From CAZTLI01 sp964614375 (lineage in GTDB: Bacteria > Chloroflexota > Anaerolineae > Aggregatilineales > Phototrophicaceae), in the NCBI GenBank assembly GCA_964614375.1, contig CAZTLI010000117.1:1-12632 (forward strand): a stretch of DNA of 12,632 nucleotides. The letters run 5' to 3'. Positions within the stretch are counted from its first letter, which is position 1. The number at the start of each line of letters is the position of its first letter. Positions 1 to 7,247 of the stretch are shown piece by piece. The notes below the pieces were generated by a model. That model was not told the origin of the DNA. It ran no database searches and saw only the letters and a program-made list of their open reading frames with translations. A program made the translations under genes and the position numbers.

Positions 1-1154
1 GTTTGTTTGGAAGACAACCAACGGGGATATGGCTGCCCGAATGTGCCTACCGCCCCGCCTATATTACAGATGCAGGCGTCACACGACCCGGCATTGAAAC
101 CTTCCTCGCCGAAAATGGCATCAAAGTCTTCTTCAGCGAAACCCATACCATCACCGGAGGACAACCTGTTGGGGTAGCCGCTGGTGATGTGATTGGCCCG
201 TATGGTGAAATTAAACGGCGCTATGTCATTCCCGCGTCCACCACCACCCCGGAACGCCCGGCAACGACGTTCCAGCCCTATTTCGTGAGCGAAACAGCCG
301 CAGGCAGCAGTGCCGAGCAGCATTCTGGTGTCGCAGTTATCGGGCGTAACAACAGCACCGGACAGCAGGTATGGAGCGCCGATTGGGGGTATCCGGGTGA
401 CTTTGACTATCGTGAATTTCACAAAAAAGCGGGGACGAGTGGATTGCAATATTGGCGTGTAAGTGGCGCAAAAATCGACCTCGCCCATAAAGATTATTAC
501 CATCCCGATTGGGCGGCACACAAGGTCGAGCAACATGCCGAGCATTTCGCCCATCTGGTTGGCGATTTACTGCGCGAATATCATAATAGCACAGGGCACT
601 ATGGCCTCATTGCCTCAAATTATGATACCGAGTTGTTCGGGCACTGGTGGTTTGAAGGTGTGACCTGGATTGGCAAAGTGCTGCGCCATCTGGCAAACAA
701 TCCCGAAGTTGAACTCACGACTGCCAGCGCATTTGTTAGCGCACATCCACCGCAAGATGTGCTGCATATCCCGGAAAGCTCATGGGGTGCAGGCGGCGGA
801 CACTTCACATGGGACAATGGCGAAACCAACTGGATGTGGCAGCCCATACACAATGCCGAAGCGCGAATGCAAGCCCTCGCCACAAAACATGTCAATGCGT
901 CTGGTGATACCCTGGCGGTATTGCAGCAGGCTGCGCGTGAACTGCTGCTGTTATCAAGTTCCGACTGGCCTTTCCTCGTCACCACCGGGCAGGCGCGCGA
1001 ATATGCAATCCAACGATTTAGTCAGCACGTCGAACGTTTCGATAAGCTCACCGCCAGCGTGGAAAATAACGCGCCAGACCGCGCCCTTGCCGATGAATTC
1101 TGGGAACTCGATAAGGTCTTCCCGGATATTGATGTTCGCTGGTTCGTGCAATAA
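1..1154 (+). CDS. GH57 1,4-alpha-glucan branching enzyme, C-terminal part (5' end outside window)
   Basis: Probable glycogen branching enzyme. It cuts an alpha-1,4 chain and re-attaches it as an alpha-1,6 branch in the cytoplasm. The reading frame is open at the left edge. The first complete codon is at position 3, a TTG that is an internal Leu rather than a start. In window numbering (383 residues), GIWLPECAY at 8-16 carries the GH57 nucleophile Glu13. VWSADWGYPGD at 123-133 and YDTELFGHWWFEG at 207-219 follow, the latter with acid/base Asp208. WGAGGGHFTWDN at 261-272 and a helical C-terminal domain (about 280-383) match GH57 branching enzymes rather than GH57 amylases. Family members are about 520-560 residues, so roughly 150 N-terminal residues, including the first conserved region, are missing. 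The stop is TAA at 1152-1154, and glgA starts 81 bp later on the same strand. The family is secure; branching specificity is inferred from motifs and context. Confidence 0.9.
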   Translation, partial: LFGRQPTGIWLPECAYRPAYITDAGVTRPGIETFLAENGIKVFFSETHTITGGQPVGVAAGDVIGPYGEIKRRYVIPASTTTPERPATTFQPYFVSETAAGSSAEQHSGVAVIGRNNSTGQQVWSADWGYPGDFDYREFHKKAGTSGLQYWRVSGAKIDLAHKDYYHPDWAAHKVEQHAEHFAHLVGDLLREYHNSTGHYGLIASNYDTELFGHWWFEGVTWIGKVLRHLANNPEVELTTASAFVSAHPPQDVLHIPESSWGAGGGHFTWDNGETNWMWQPIHNAEARMQALATKHVNASGDTLAVLQQAARELLLLSSSDWPFLVTTGQAREYAIQRFSQHVERFDKLTASVENNAPDRALADEFWELDKVFPDIDVRWFVQ

Positions 1155-1235
1155 GCATGTAACCCTGGCGAACACACTCAAGACTTACACTGCTGTAGAC
1201 ACCATCAATATCTGATTTGGGAGAAATGACACACG

Positions 1236-2708
1236 ATGAATATCCTGTTCACAAGTGCAGAAGCTGCACCGTTTGCCAAGGTGGGTGGATTAGCTGATGT
1301 GGTTGGTTCGCTGCCCACCGCCCTACGCAATAATGGTATCGATGCACGAGTGATTATGCCGGGTTATGGATTCATCAATCGCCAGCAGCATCAGGTGAGT
1401 CATCTCTTCACATTTGACTTCCCCCATCGTAAAGGGACGTCAACTGTTGAAGTGTATACCACACTTGTTGATGACACACCCTTCTATTTCATTCAATCGT
1501 GGCCTTATTTCGGCAATGACTCGTCAGTCTATACTGTTTGGGATTGGGATATGCCACGCTTTGTATTTTTCAATCAAGCAGCGATGGCAGTCGCATGGCA
1601 GCTCCATGAACGCCTGGACTGGTTTCCTGATGTGTTTCATGTCAATGACTGGCACACCGGACTAATTCCATTCCTGATTCATGAAAGCCGTGCGAATCCG
1701 ATATGGGGCGAAATAGGGACAGTCACCACAATTCACAACATTGCCTATCAAGGCGACAATGCGGGTGGTTGGCTGTTCGAGGCCGGTGTTCATGGGCGGC
1801 ATCAGCCCGATTTGACGTATCAAGATTTGGGCGATAATCTGCTCGGAATCGCCATCGCCTATTCGGATGTGATTACGACAGTCAGCCCACGTTATGCCAC
1901 AGAAATTCAATATCCGGCGATGGGTTATGGTCTGAACGGCCTTATCAGCGCGCGCGGTCATGATGTACATGGTATCCTTAATGGGATAGACGTAGACCGC
2001 TGGAATCCAGAAACAGACCCTTATCTTGTATCAAACTATAGCGCGGACAATTTTGTCACCCATCGTCCACCGAATAAGGCGCATTTACAAGACTACGCCA
2101 GCATTGATGTTCGACCCGATGTCCCCTTGATCGGTATTGTGAGTCGATTGGTCTGGCAAAAGGGGTTTGATATGGCCTTGCCTGCCCTGCGTCGTCTGCT
2201 GCTGAATACAGATGTTCAGGTCATCGTGCTTGGTTCAGGCGACCCGGAACTTGAAGATGGTTTCGCGAAACTCGAACAGGACTTTCGGTGGCGTGGTGTG
2301 CGTTCATTTCTGCAATATGACGCGGCCCTTGCCCAACATATTTATGCTGGTTGCGATATGTTTCTGATGCCGAGCCACTTCGAACCGTGCGGAATCGGAC
2401 AAATGATGGCGATGCGTTATGGGGCGCTGCCGGTCGTGCGCGAAACAGGTGGACTAGCGGATACCGTCACAAATTATGACAATGGTGATGGTAATATAGG
2501 GACAGGGTTTACATTCCTATGGGAAGCACCCGACGCGATTGAAGGCACACTGCGCTGGGCAATTAACACCTATCGCCAAAAACCAAAGGTCTGGCAAACG
2601 ATGCAACAACGCGCCATGCAAACAGATTTTAGTTGGGGCAGAAGCGCCCAGGAATATACACAACTGTACACACAGGTTATTAGCAAAAGGAAGGGGCACA
2701 TTCCATGA
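1236..2708 (+). CDS. glgA: Glycogen synthase (ADP-glucose), GT5
   Basis: Transfers glucose from ADP-glucose to the non-reducing end of a growing alpha-1,4-glucan; cytoplasmic. The 490 residues compare with about 477 in E. coli GlgA. The N-terminal Rossmann domain opens with KVGGLADVVGSLP (Lys15 is the ADP-glucose-binding lysine). It includes HVNDWHTGL (135-143) and TIHNIAYQG (165-173). GILNGIDVDRWNP (246-258) leads into the C-terminal GT-B domain, with SRLVWQKGFDM (303-313; Arg304 and Lys309 bind phosphate) and SHFEPCGIGQ (380-389; Glu383 catalytic). RETGGLADTV (402-411) closes the sugar-nucleotide site. The ATG at 1236 follows a GGGAGAA ribosome site at about 1219-1225. The last codons overlap the glgC start (ATGA, 2705-2708), so the two are very likely translationally coupled. 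All key residues are present and nothing suggests damage. Confidence 0.97.
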   Translation: MNILFTSAEAAPFAKVGGLADVVGSLPTALRNNGIDARVIMPGYGFINRQQHQVSHLFTFDFPHRKGTSTVEVYTTLVDDTPFYFIQSWPYFGNDSSVYTVWDWDMPRFVFFNQAAMAVAWQLHERLDWFPDVFHVNDWHTGLIPFLIHESRANPIWGEIGTVTTIHNIAYQGDNAGGWLFEAGVHGRHQPDLTYQDLGDNLLGIAIAYSDVITTVSPRYATEIQYPAMGYGLNGLISARGHDVHGILNGIDVDRWNPETDPYLVSNYSADNFVTHRPPNKAHLQDYASIDVRPDVPLIGIVSRLVWQKGFDMALPALRRLLLNTDVQVIVLGSGDPELEDGFAKLEQDFRWRGVRSFLQYDAALAQHIYAGCDMFLMPSHFEPCGIGQMMAMRYGALPVVRETGGLADTVTNYDNGDGNIGTGFTFLWEAPDAIEGTLRWAINTYRQKPKVWQTMQQRAMQTDFSWGRSAQEYTQLYTQVISKRKGHIP

Positions 2709-3967
2709 GAGTAAAAGCCATCATTCTGGCAGGTGGTGAAGGCACACGTTTGGGCGCACTCACGGCAAAACGCGCCAAACCTGCCGTGCCATTTGCCGGG
2801 AAATATCGCATTATCGACTTCACGCTTAGCAACTGTGTTAATTCCAATATTTTTGACCTTATTATCCTCACCCAATATCGTCCACACAGTTTGCAGGACC
2901 ATATCGGCAAAGGACGCCCCTGGGATTTAGACCGCACCTTCACGGGCGGCGTCCAAATGTTGCAACCCTACAAAGGCCGATTTGATACCGATTGGTATGC
3001 CGGTACAGCCGATGCCGTCGCCCAGAATCTCAATTTCGTGCGGCATGGTCGCCCGGAGTATGTACTCATTCTCTCTGGCGATCATATCTATGAAATGGAT
3101 TATGATGTTCTGTTGCAATTCCATCGCGAAAAAGGTGCAGAAGCAACCGTCTGCACGATTCGTGTACCATTGGACGAAGCCAGCCGCTTTGGGATAATTG
3201 ATGCCGATGAAGACTATCGCGTGCGCGATTTCATCGAAAAGCCCGACAATCCACCCGGCAATCTCGCCAGTATGGGTGTTTATTTATTCAATTACCCGGC
3301 GTTAGAGCGGATGCTGCGTGAAGATAAAGAGATTGAAGGCTCGAACCGCGACTTTGGTAAAGACATTCTCCCACGTATGGTCGAGCAAGGCCTGAGCGTC
3401 TTTGCCTATCCCTATGGTGGCTACTGGATTGATGTCGGCACGATTGATGCTTATTGGGAAGCCCACATGGATTTACTGGCATCCCCACCTGCGCTCAATT
3501 TGAATGATCGGACATGGGTGATTCATACCCGAAGCGAAGAACGTCCACCTGTCCGCATTCAAGACAGCGCCACCATCATCAATAGTCTTATCACAGATGG
3601 TTCGGTCATCGCCAACGGCGCAACGGTTGAACGTTCGGTCTTGTCGCCGGGTGTGTATGTTGGACCGGGTGCCGTTGTACGTGAATCCGTCATTTTGAAT
3701 GACGTGTATATTGAGGCTAATGCGGTGGTCGAACGCTCCATTATTGATAAGATTTCGGTCATTGGCAAAGATGCGCGGGTCGGTAAAATTGCGGATATGG
3801 GCGATTTGGGCATTGTGTGCATTGGCAAGAACACCCATATCCCATCCGGCATGACTGTCGGGCGCGGGTGCATTCTAGGGACGGATGTCGAAGAGAGTGA
3901 CTTCGCGCCATACAAAAACAACGTTGTACCTAATGGGGCAACGATCAAATATTCTAAAAGGAAGTAA
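2705..3967 (+). CDS. glgC: Glucose-1-phosphate adenylyltransferase (ADP-glucose pyrophosphorylase)
   Basis: Makes ADP-glucose and PPi from ATP and glucose-1-phosphate, the committed step of bacterial glycogen synthesis. The 420 residues are of normal length. The nucleotidyltransferase domain has GGEGTRL (10-16), the KRAKPAVPFAGKYRIIDF stretch (22-39), WYAGTADAV (97-105), LSGDHIYEMDY (123-133, with metal/catalytic Asp126), FIEKP (176-180; Lys179 corresponds to the glucose-1-phosphate lysine) and YWIDVGTIDAYWEAH (240-254). From about 283 onward, hexapeptide-type repeats form the left-handed beta-helix expected for tetramer contacts and allostery. The start overlaps the end of glgA by 4 nt and has a purine-rich AAAAGGAAGGGG site at 2685-2696. 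The effector (fructose bisphosphate or another) cannot be read from the sequence. A hairpin at 3973-3995 ends the operon. Confidence 0.97.
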   Translation: MRVKAIILAGGEGTRLGALTAKRAKPAVPFAGKYRIIDFTLSNCVNSNIFDLIILTQYRPHSLQDHIGKGRPWDLDRTFTGGVQMLQPYKGRFDTDWYAGTADAVAQNLNFVRHGRPEYVLILSGDHIYEMDYDVLLQFHREKGAEATVCTIRVPLDEASRFGIIDADEDYRVRDFIEKPDNPPGNLASMGVYLFNYPALERMLREDKEIEGSNRDFGKDILPRMVEQGLSVFAYPYGGYWIDVGTIDAYWEAHMDLLASPPALNLNDRTWVIHTRSEERPPVRIQDSATIINSLITDGSVIANGATVERSVLSPGVYVGPGAVVRESVILNDVYIEANAVVERSIIDKISVIGKDARVGKIADMGDLGIVCIGKNTHIPSGMTVGRGCILGTDVEESDFAPYKNNVVPNGATIKYSKRK

Positions 3968-3972
3968 AGGCA

Positions 3973-3995
3973 CAGGCCTCCGGTGTGGAGGCCTG
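3973..3995. terminator. Hairpin between convergent glgC and CBM48 gene
   Basis: CAGGCCTCC (3973-3981) and GGAGGCCTG (3987-3995) form a perfect 9-bp GC-rich stem with a 5-nt loop. It starts 6 bp after the glgC stop and lies 20 bp from the stop of the opposing gene, so it can serve both transcripts. Neither side has a long uninterrupted T tract, so termination may be partial or Rho-assisted. Confidence 0.65.
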
Positions 3996-4014
3996 ATACC
4001 ACGTTTCTGGCATC

Positions 4015-4293
4015 TTACGTCATGACGACTGAATTATCGCCAATGAAGGGATTAGGGACATACTTATCCGCTTCCCAGTCATTATGCCATTCTGTGGCGT
4101 TGACCAAATAGCGGAACTGGTATTCATGTCCCGCTTCAAGGTCAAGCGTCACCTTGAAACGTCCATCCCTTAGTGCTTCCATTGGTGTGGCTTGTTCATC
4201 CCAATCGTTGAAATCACCGACAAGATGGATCGTCTCGGCCTCAATTGCAGCAGGTGTATAGAATGTCACCTTGCAAACCGTCTTTTTCTGCAC
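4015..4293 (-). CDS. Stand-alone CBM48 / isoamylase early-set glycogen-binding protein
   Basis: A 92-residue protein made of a single carbohydrate-binding module of the CBM48 type (the AMPK-beta / branching-enzyme N-domain fold). Visible family signatures are CKVTFYTP (7-14), VGDFNDWD (25-32), the GRFKVTLDLEAGHEYQFRY stretch (44-62), NATEWHNDWEADKYVPNPF (65-83) and GDNSVV (85-90). Trp31, Trp69 and Trp73 are candidates for stacking on glucan. There is no catalytic domain, signal peptide or membrane segment, so a cytosolic glycogen-binding or scaffolding role is inferred from the fold and the flanking glg genes. The main frame opens with GTG (4293-4291), preceded directly by an in-frame TAG. 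A better-placed ATG with a ribosome site lies upstream of that TAG (separate entry), so the true start is unsettled. It is convergent with glgC and divergent from glgP. Confidence 0.85.
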   Translation of the reverse strand: MQKKTVCKVTFYTPAAIEAETIHLVGDFNDWDEQATPMEALRDGRFKVTLDLEAGHEYQFRYLVNATEWHNDWEADKYVPNPFIGDNSVVMT

Positions 4294-4311
4294 CTATTTC
4301 TTTGTCAACAT
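4294..4311 (-). other. Five-codon mini-frame (MLTKK, then TAG) in frame with the CBM48 gene
   Basis: On the - strand, ATG (4311-4309) opens Met-Leu-Thr-Lys-Lys and closes with TAG (4296-4294). The very next codon is the GTG of the CBM48 frame. Both parts are in the same frame, so only the TAG separates them. The stretch looks like the usual N-terminus of this small protein family interrupted by an amber codon. It could be a nonsense mutation rescued by reinitiation at GTG, a read-through site, a leader peptide, or a sequencing error. Confidence 0.55.
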
Positions 4312-4319
4312 AAGTATTG

Positions 4320-4327
4320 CTCCCTTT
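4320..4327 (-). promoter_or_regulatory. Ribosome binding site in front of the mini-frame ATG
   Basis: The - strand reads AAAGGGAG, then 8 nt, then ATG at 4311. This is a good Shine-Dalgarno match at ideal spacing. The GTG at 4293 has only a poor AAGAAA-like stretch in front of it. Ribosomes should therefore load at the ATG, upstream of the TAG. Confidence 0.6.
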
Positions 4328-4348
4328 GATGGTAGCGTCCCGTGAGCG

Positions 4349-4370
4349 CCATTGTAAGTGCGATCAATGG
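4349..4370. repeat. Inverted repeat in the CBM48 leader
   Basis: CCATTG (4349-4354) and CAATGG (4365-4370) are inverted around 10 nt. A third copy of CAATGG follows at about 4379-4384, and TGGT-CTAA-ACCA forms a second small symmetry between them. The cluster lies inside the predicted 5' untranslated leader of the CBM48 transcript. It could be a leader hairpin or a protein-binding cluster; no function is recognised. Confidence 0.35.
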
Positions 4371-4411
4371 TCTAAACCAATGGTAACCTGTACAAGTGGC
4401 ATCATCCATAC

Positions 4412-4440
4412 TTTATATAGTATCGCTAAATCGAATACAA
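4412..4440 (-). promoter_or_regulatory. Candidate sigma70-type promoter for the CBM48 gene
   Basis: The - strand reads TTGTAT (-35, 4440-4435), a 17-nt spacer, then TATAAA (-10, 4417-4412). These match the consensus boxes at 4/6 and 5/6. Transcription would start near 4405, giving a leader of about 95 nt to the ATG or 112 nt to the GTG. The -10 lies in a small AT-rich symmetry, ATACTTTATATAGTAT (4408-4423). Confidence 0.5.
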
Positions 4441-4488
4441 GAGAGGATGAAAAATTGTAAAAACCCGTTCGAGATTAGAAGTCCTGCC

Positions 4489-4516
4489 TTGCCAAGTGGA
4501 GAATTCACGTTATGCT
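4489..4516 (+). promoter_or_regulatory. Candidate sigma70-type promoter for glgP
   Basis: TTGCCA (4489-4494, 5/6 to TTGACA), a 16-nt spacer and TATGCT (4511-4516, 4/6 to TATAAT). Transcription would start near 4523, about 94 nt before the glgP ATG. A weaker alternative uses CATAAT at 4582-4587 with TTTAAG at 4559-4564, which would place the palindrome at 4549-4566 over its -35 box. Confidence 0.45.
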
Positions 4517-4548
4517 TAAGCGCGGACAGTTCACTCTCGTCAAGCATT

Positions 4549-4566
4549 GATTTAAACGTTTAAGTC
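4549..4566. promoter_or_regulatory. LacI/GalR-type operator-like palindrome upstream of glgP
   Basis: GATTTAAACGTTTAAGTC is an 18-bp symmetry with a single mismatched pair. Its central 12 bp, TTAAACGTTTAA (4552-4563), is a perfect palindrome. The core AAACGTTT with a central CG is the hallmark of many LacI-family sites, including PurR-like operators. It lies about 50 bp before the glgP start and downstream of the best promoter candidate, where a bound repressor could block transcription. No LacI-family gene is present in the window, so the regulator is unknown. Confidence 0.5.
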
Positions 4567-4616
4567 GCGAACCAACTGTCACATAATTCTATGAACACAA
4601 TAGGAGCTTAGAGCCG

Positions 4617-7190
4617 ATGGTAAAACCTGTGGCGACGATTAACGTCGCTCCCAATTTACCAAAGCCGCTAGAACGGTTAAAAGAACTCGCCAGCAATATG
4701 CTGTGGGCGTGGGATCAAGAAACCCGGACGTTGTTTCGACGTCTTGATCCCGAATTATGGGAAACGACTAATCACAATCCGGTATGGATGCTCGGCAGAA
4801 TAAGTCAGGAACGCCTGCAAGCCGCTATGGACGATCTGGCATTTATGGCTCATCTGGAACGTGCAACGACGACGTTTGATGCCTATATGTCGGCGAAAGA
4901 TACCTGGTTTTCACAAAAGTATAATCATGTCGATACCCCGTTCATCGCCTATTTTTCGATGGAATTCGGGATTGCGGAAGCCCTGCAAAACTATTCCGGT
5001 GGCTTAGGTGTACTGAGTGGTGATCACTTAAAAAGCGCGAGTGATTTAGGCATTCCGTTGGTCGGCGTGGGGCTGCTCTATCAAGAGGGCTATTTTCAGC
5101 AATATCTCAATGCAGATGGCTGGCAGCAGGAATCCTATCCAATCAATGATTATGCCAATCTCCCGTTGACATTGCAGCGTGACGCCAATGGCGATCCTAT
5201 CAAAATCAGTGTACCGATGCCGGGTCGTCAATTGTATGCCGTTATCTGGAAGGCCCAGGTAGGCCGAATCGCCTTGTATCTGTTGGATAGCAATATTCCC
5301 GACAATACGCGCTCCGAAGATCGCGACTTAACAGACAGGTTATACGGGGGTGACCGCCGCACGCGCATCCGGCAGGAAATCCTGATGGGCATCGGCGGCA
5401 TTCGCGCATTGGATGCGTTGGGGATTCGCCCCAGTGTTTGCCACATGAACGAAGGCCACTCTGCATTTTTGCTGCTCGAGCGGATTCGTCAGTTGATGAA
5501 AGAGCAAGACCTGACCTTCCAGGAAGCCAAAGACATCACTGCGGCTGGCATGGTCTTCACCGTGCATACGCCCGTGCCGGCGGGTTTGGAGCGATTTGGC
5601 TTTGATTTGATTGATGAACATTTTACTGACTATATGAAAGAACTCGGTCTCTCGCGCAAGGAATTTCTCGATCTCGGACGTGAGAGTATGGGTGATTATG
5701 AATTGTTCTCATTATCGGTAATGGCGCTAGAAAATGCCTCATGTGCGAATGGTGTTGCCAAATTACATGGTGTCGTATCGCGCGATATGTGGAGTTGGAT
5801 GTATCCACAGTTACCGGTTCATGAAATCCCTATTGACGCCATCACCAACGGTATCCACGTTCAAACCTGGATTAGTCAGGAAATGGGTTTGCTGTTTGAC
5901 CGCTATCTTGACCCTGCCTGGCGAACGGAAGACTGGTCAGCAGACAGCTGGGCTGGCGTAGAAGAAATCCCCGATGATGAATTGTGGCGCACCCACGTCC
6001 GCCGTCGCGAACGCCTCGTCTCGTTTGTACGGCAACGCTTGAGAGCACAATTGGAAAGGGTTGGCGCGCCGCCTTCCGAGGTCGAAGCGGCAGAAGAGGT
6101 GCTCAACCCTGAAGCATTGACAATTGGTTTTGCGCGACGCTTCGCAACCTATAAACGCGCAACGCTTTTGTTCCGCGATATTGACAGACTTAAGCGTATC
6201 CTGACGAATGCAGACCGTCCGGTGCAAATTATCTTCGCAGGCAAAGCCCATCCCCACGATACTGCCGGAAAAGAACTGATCCGCGAAATTGTCAATCAGG
6301 CTCGCTCGTCAGAGTTGCGTTATTCCGTCGTGTTCATCGAAAATTATGACATGAATATCGCCCGCTTTCTCGTTCAAGGGGTGGATGTGTGGTTGAATAC
6401 GCCGCGCCGCCCCAAAGAAGCCAGTGGCACAAGCGGTATGAAAGTCATTTATAACGGTGGTTTAAATTGTAGCATTCTCGATGGTTGGTGGGCCGAAGGC
6501 TATTCGCCAGATGTCGGTTGGGCTATTGGCAATGGCGAAGAATATGACGAAGCGCAGTGGGAGAATCAAGACCACATCGAAAGTCAGGCATTATACAACC
6601 TGCTCGAAAATGACATCATTCCCACCTTTTATAATCGCGAACGTTATGGGCTGCCGCGCGATTGGATTGCCAAGATGAAAAATTCCATCCGCAAGCTCGG
6701 CCCTTATTTCACTACCCATCGCATGGTGCAAGAATACACCGACCAATACTATATGCCGAGTTACGCCCGCTTCAGTGAAATGACGCATCCCAACTTTGAC
6801 AATGGCACAGCCTATGCTGCATGGCACAAACACATCGAATCATTCTGGGGTGATGTTCGTGTGACACAGGTGCTTGTGTCCGAGAATAACATCAAAGTTG
6901 GCACCGAACTGCATATTGATGCGGCTGTGCAGCTCGGAAAACTAACGCCAGACGACGTGCTGGTGCAATTGTACTATGGCTCACTGGATACGCATGGTCA
7001 CATTGATAGTAGTGGCAAAGCGATCAACATGGAATTTGACAAAAAAGGCCAGGATGGGATTTACCACTTCAGAACCCAATTAACCTACATGACCAGCGGC
7101 AATCAGGGCGTGTCGGTTCGAGTCATTCCACATCATCAATACCTGGTCCCACAATTCCAACCGCACTTCATTCTGTGGGCAAATCAGTAA
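4617..7190 (+). CDS. glgP: Alpha-glucan (glycogen) phosphorylase, GT35, DUF3417-type
   Basis: Releases glucose-1-phosphate from glycogen or maltodextrin non-reducing ends using phosphate and pyridoxal phosphate; cytoplasmic. The 857 residues begin with the DUF3417 domain (about 5-100, PLERLKELASNMLWAWD) that marks the short, non-mammalian type. AYFSMEFGIAEALQNYSGGLGVLSGDH starts at 111. CHMNEGHSAF (275-284), FTVHTPVPAG (314-323), NGIHVQTW (411-418), GFARRFATYKR (504-514) and KAHPHDTAGK (543-552) follow. NTPRRPKEASGTSGMK (594-609) ends in the PLP-binding Lys609. A beta-rich tail (about 745-857) is usual for this type. AGGAG (4602-4606) lies 10 nt before the ATG. The gene has its own promoter region, an operator-like palindrome and a terminator, so it is probably monocistronic and controlled apart from the synthesis operon. 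Preference for glycogen over maltodextrin cannot be told from the sequence. Confidence 0.95.
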   Translation: MVKPVATINVAPNLPKPLERLKELASNMLWAWDQETRTLFRRLDPELWETTNHNPVWMLGRISQERLQAAMDDLAFMAHLERATTTFDAYMSAKDTWFSQKYNHVDTPFIAYFSMEFGIAEALQNYSGGLGVLSGDHLKSASDLGIPLVGVGLLYQEGYFQQYLNADGWQQESYPINDYANLPLTLQRDANGDPIKISVPMPGRQLYAVIWKAQVGRIALYLLDSNIPDNTRSEDRDLTDRLYGGDRRTRIRQEILMGIGGIRALDALGIRPSVCHMNEGHSAFLLLERIRQLMKEQDLTFQEAKDITAAGMVFTVHTPVPAGLERFGFDLIDEHFTDYMKELGLSRKEFLDLGRESMGDYELFSLSVMALENASCANGVAKLHGVVSRDMWSWMYPQLPVHEIPIDAITNGIHVQTWISQEMGLLFDRYLDPAWRTEDWSADSWAGVEEIPDDELWRTHVRRRERLVSFVRQRLRAQLERVGAPPSEVEAAEEVLNPEALTIGFARRFATYKRATLLFRDIDRLKRILTNADRPVQIIFAGKAHPHDTAGKELIREIVNQARSSELRYSVVFIENYDMNIARFLVQGVDVWLNTPRRPKEASGTSGMKVIYNGGLNCSILDGWWAEGYSPDVGWAIGNGEEYDEAQWENQDHIESQALYNLLENDIIPTFYNRERYGLPRDWIAKMKNSIRKLGPYFTTHRMVQEYTDQYYMPSYARFSEMTHPNFDNGTAYAAWHKHIESFWGDVRVTQVLVSENNIKVGTELHIDAAVQLGKLTPDDVLVQLYYGSLDTHGHIDSSGKAINMEFDKKGQDGIYHFRTQLTYMTSGNQGVSVRVIPHHQYLVPQFQPHFILWANQ

Positions 7191-7203
7191 TTTAAGCTCT
7201 GGG

Positions 7204-7239
7204 CACAACGGGCGACCCCATTACAGGTCGCCCATTGTG
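7204..7239. terminator. Long hairpin between convergent glgP and ABC permease
   Basis: CACAACGGGCGACC (7204-7217) pairs with GGTCGCCCATTGTG (7226-7239): 8 bp, one C-A mismatch, then 5 bp, around an 8-nt loop. It begins 13 bp after the glgP stop and ends 8 bp before the stop of the opposing permease gene, a typical two-way terminator position. The T tract is short on either side. Confidence 0.65.
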
Positions 7240-7247
7240 TTTGCCGA

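Noticed and set aside
670..1215. 181-codon open frame on the + strand
   Set aside because: It overlaps the GH57 gene in another frame, has no recognisable domain, and the GH57 motifs continue through the whole stretch.
3559..4002. 147-codon open frame on the - strand across the end of glgC
   Set aside because: It is antisense to the glgC beta-helix region and runs through the terminator hairpin; no family features.
4303..4308. Perfect TTGACA on the - strand just before the CBM48 gene
   Set aside because: No -10 box lies at suitable spacing, and the bases are better explained as codons of the mini-frame after the ribosome site.
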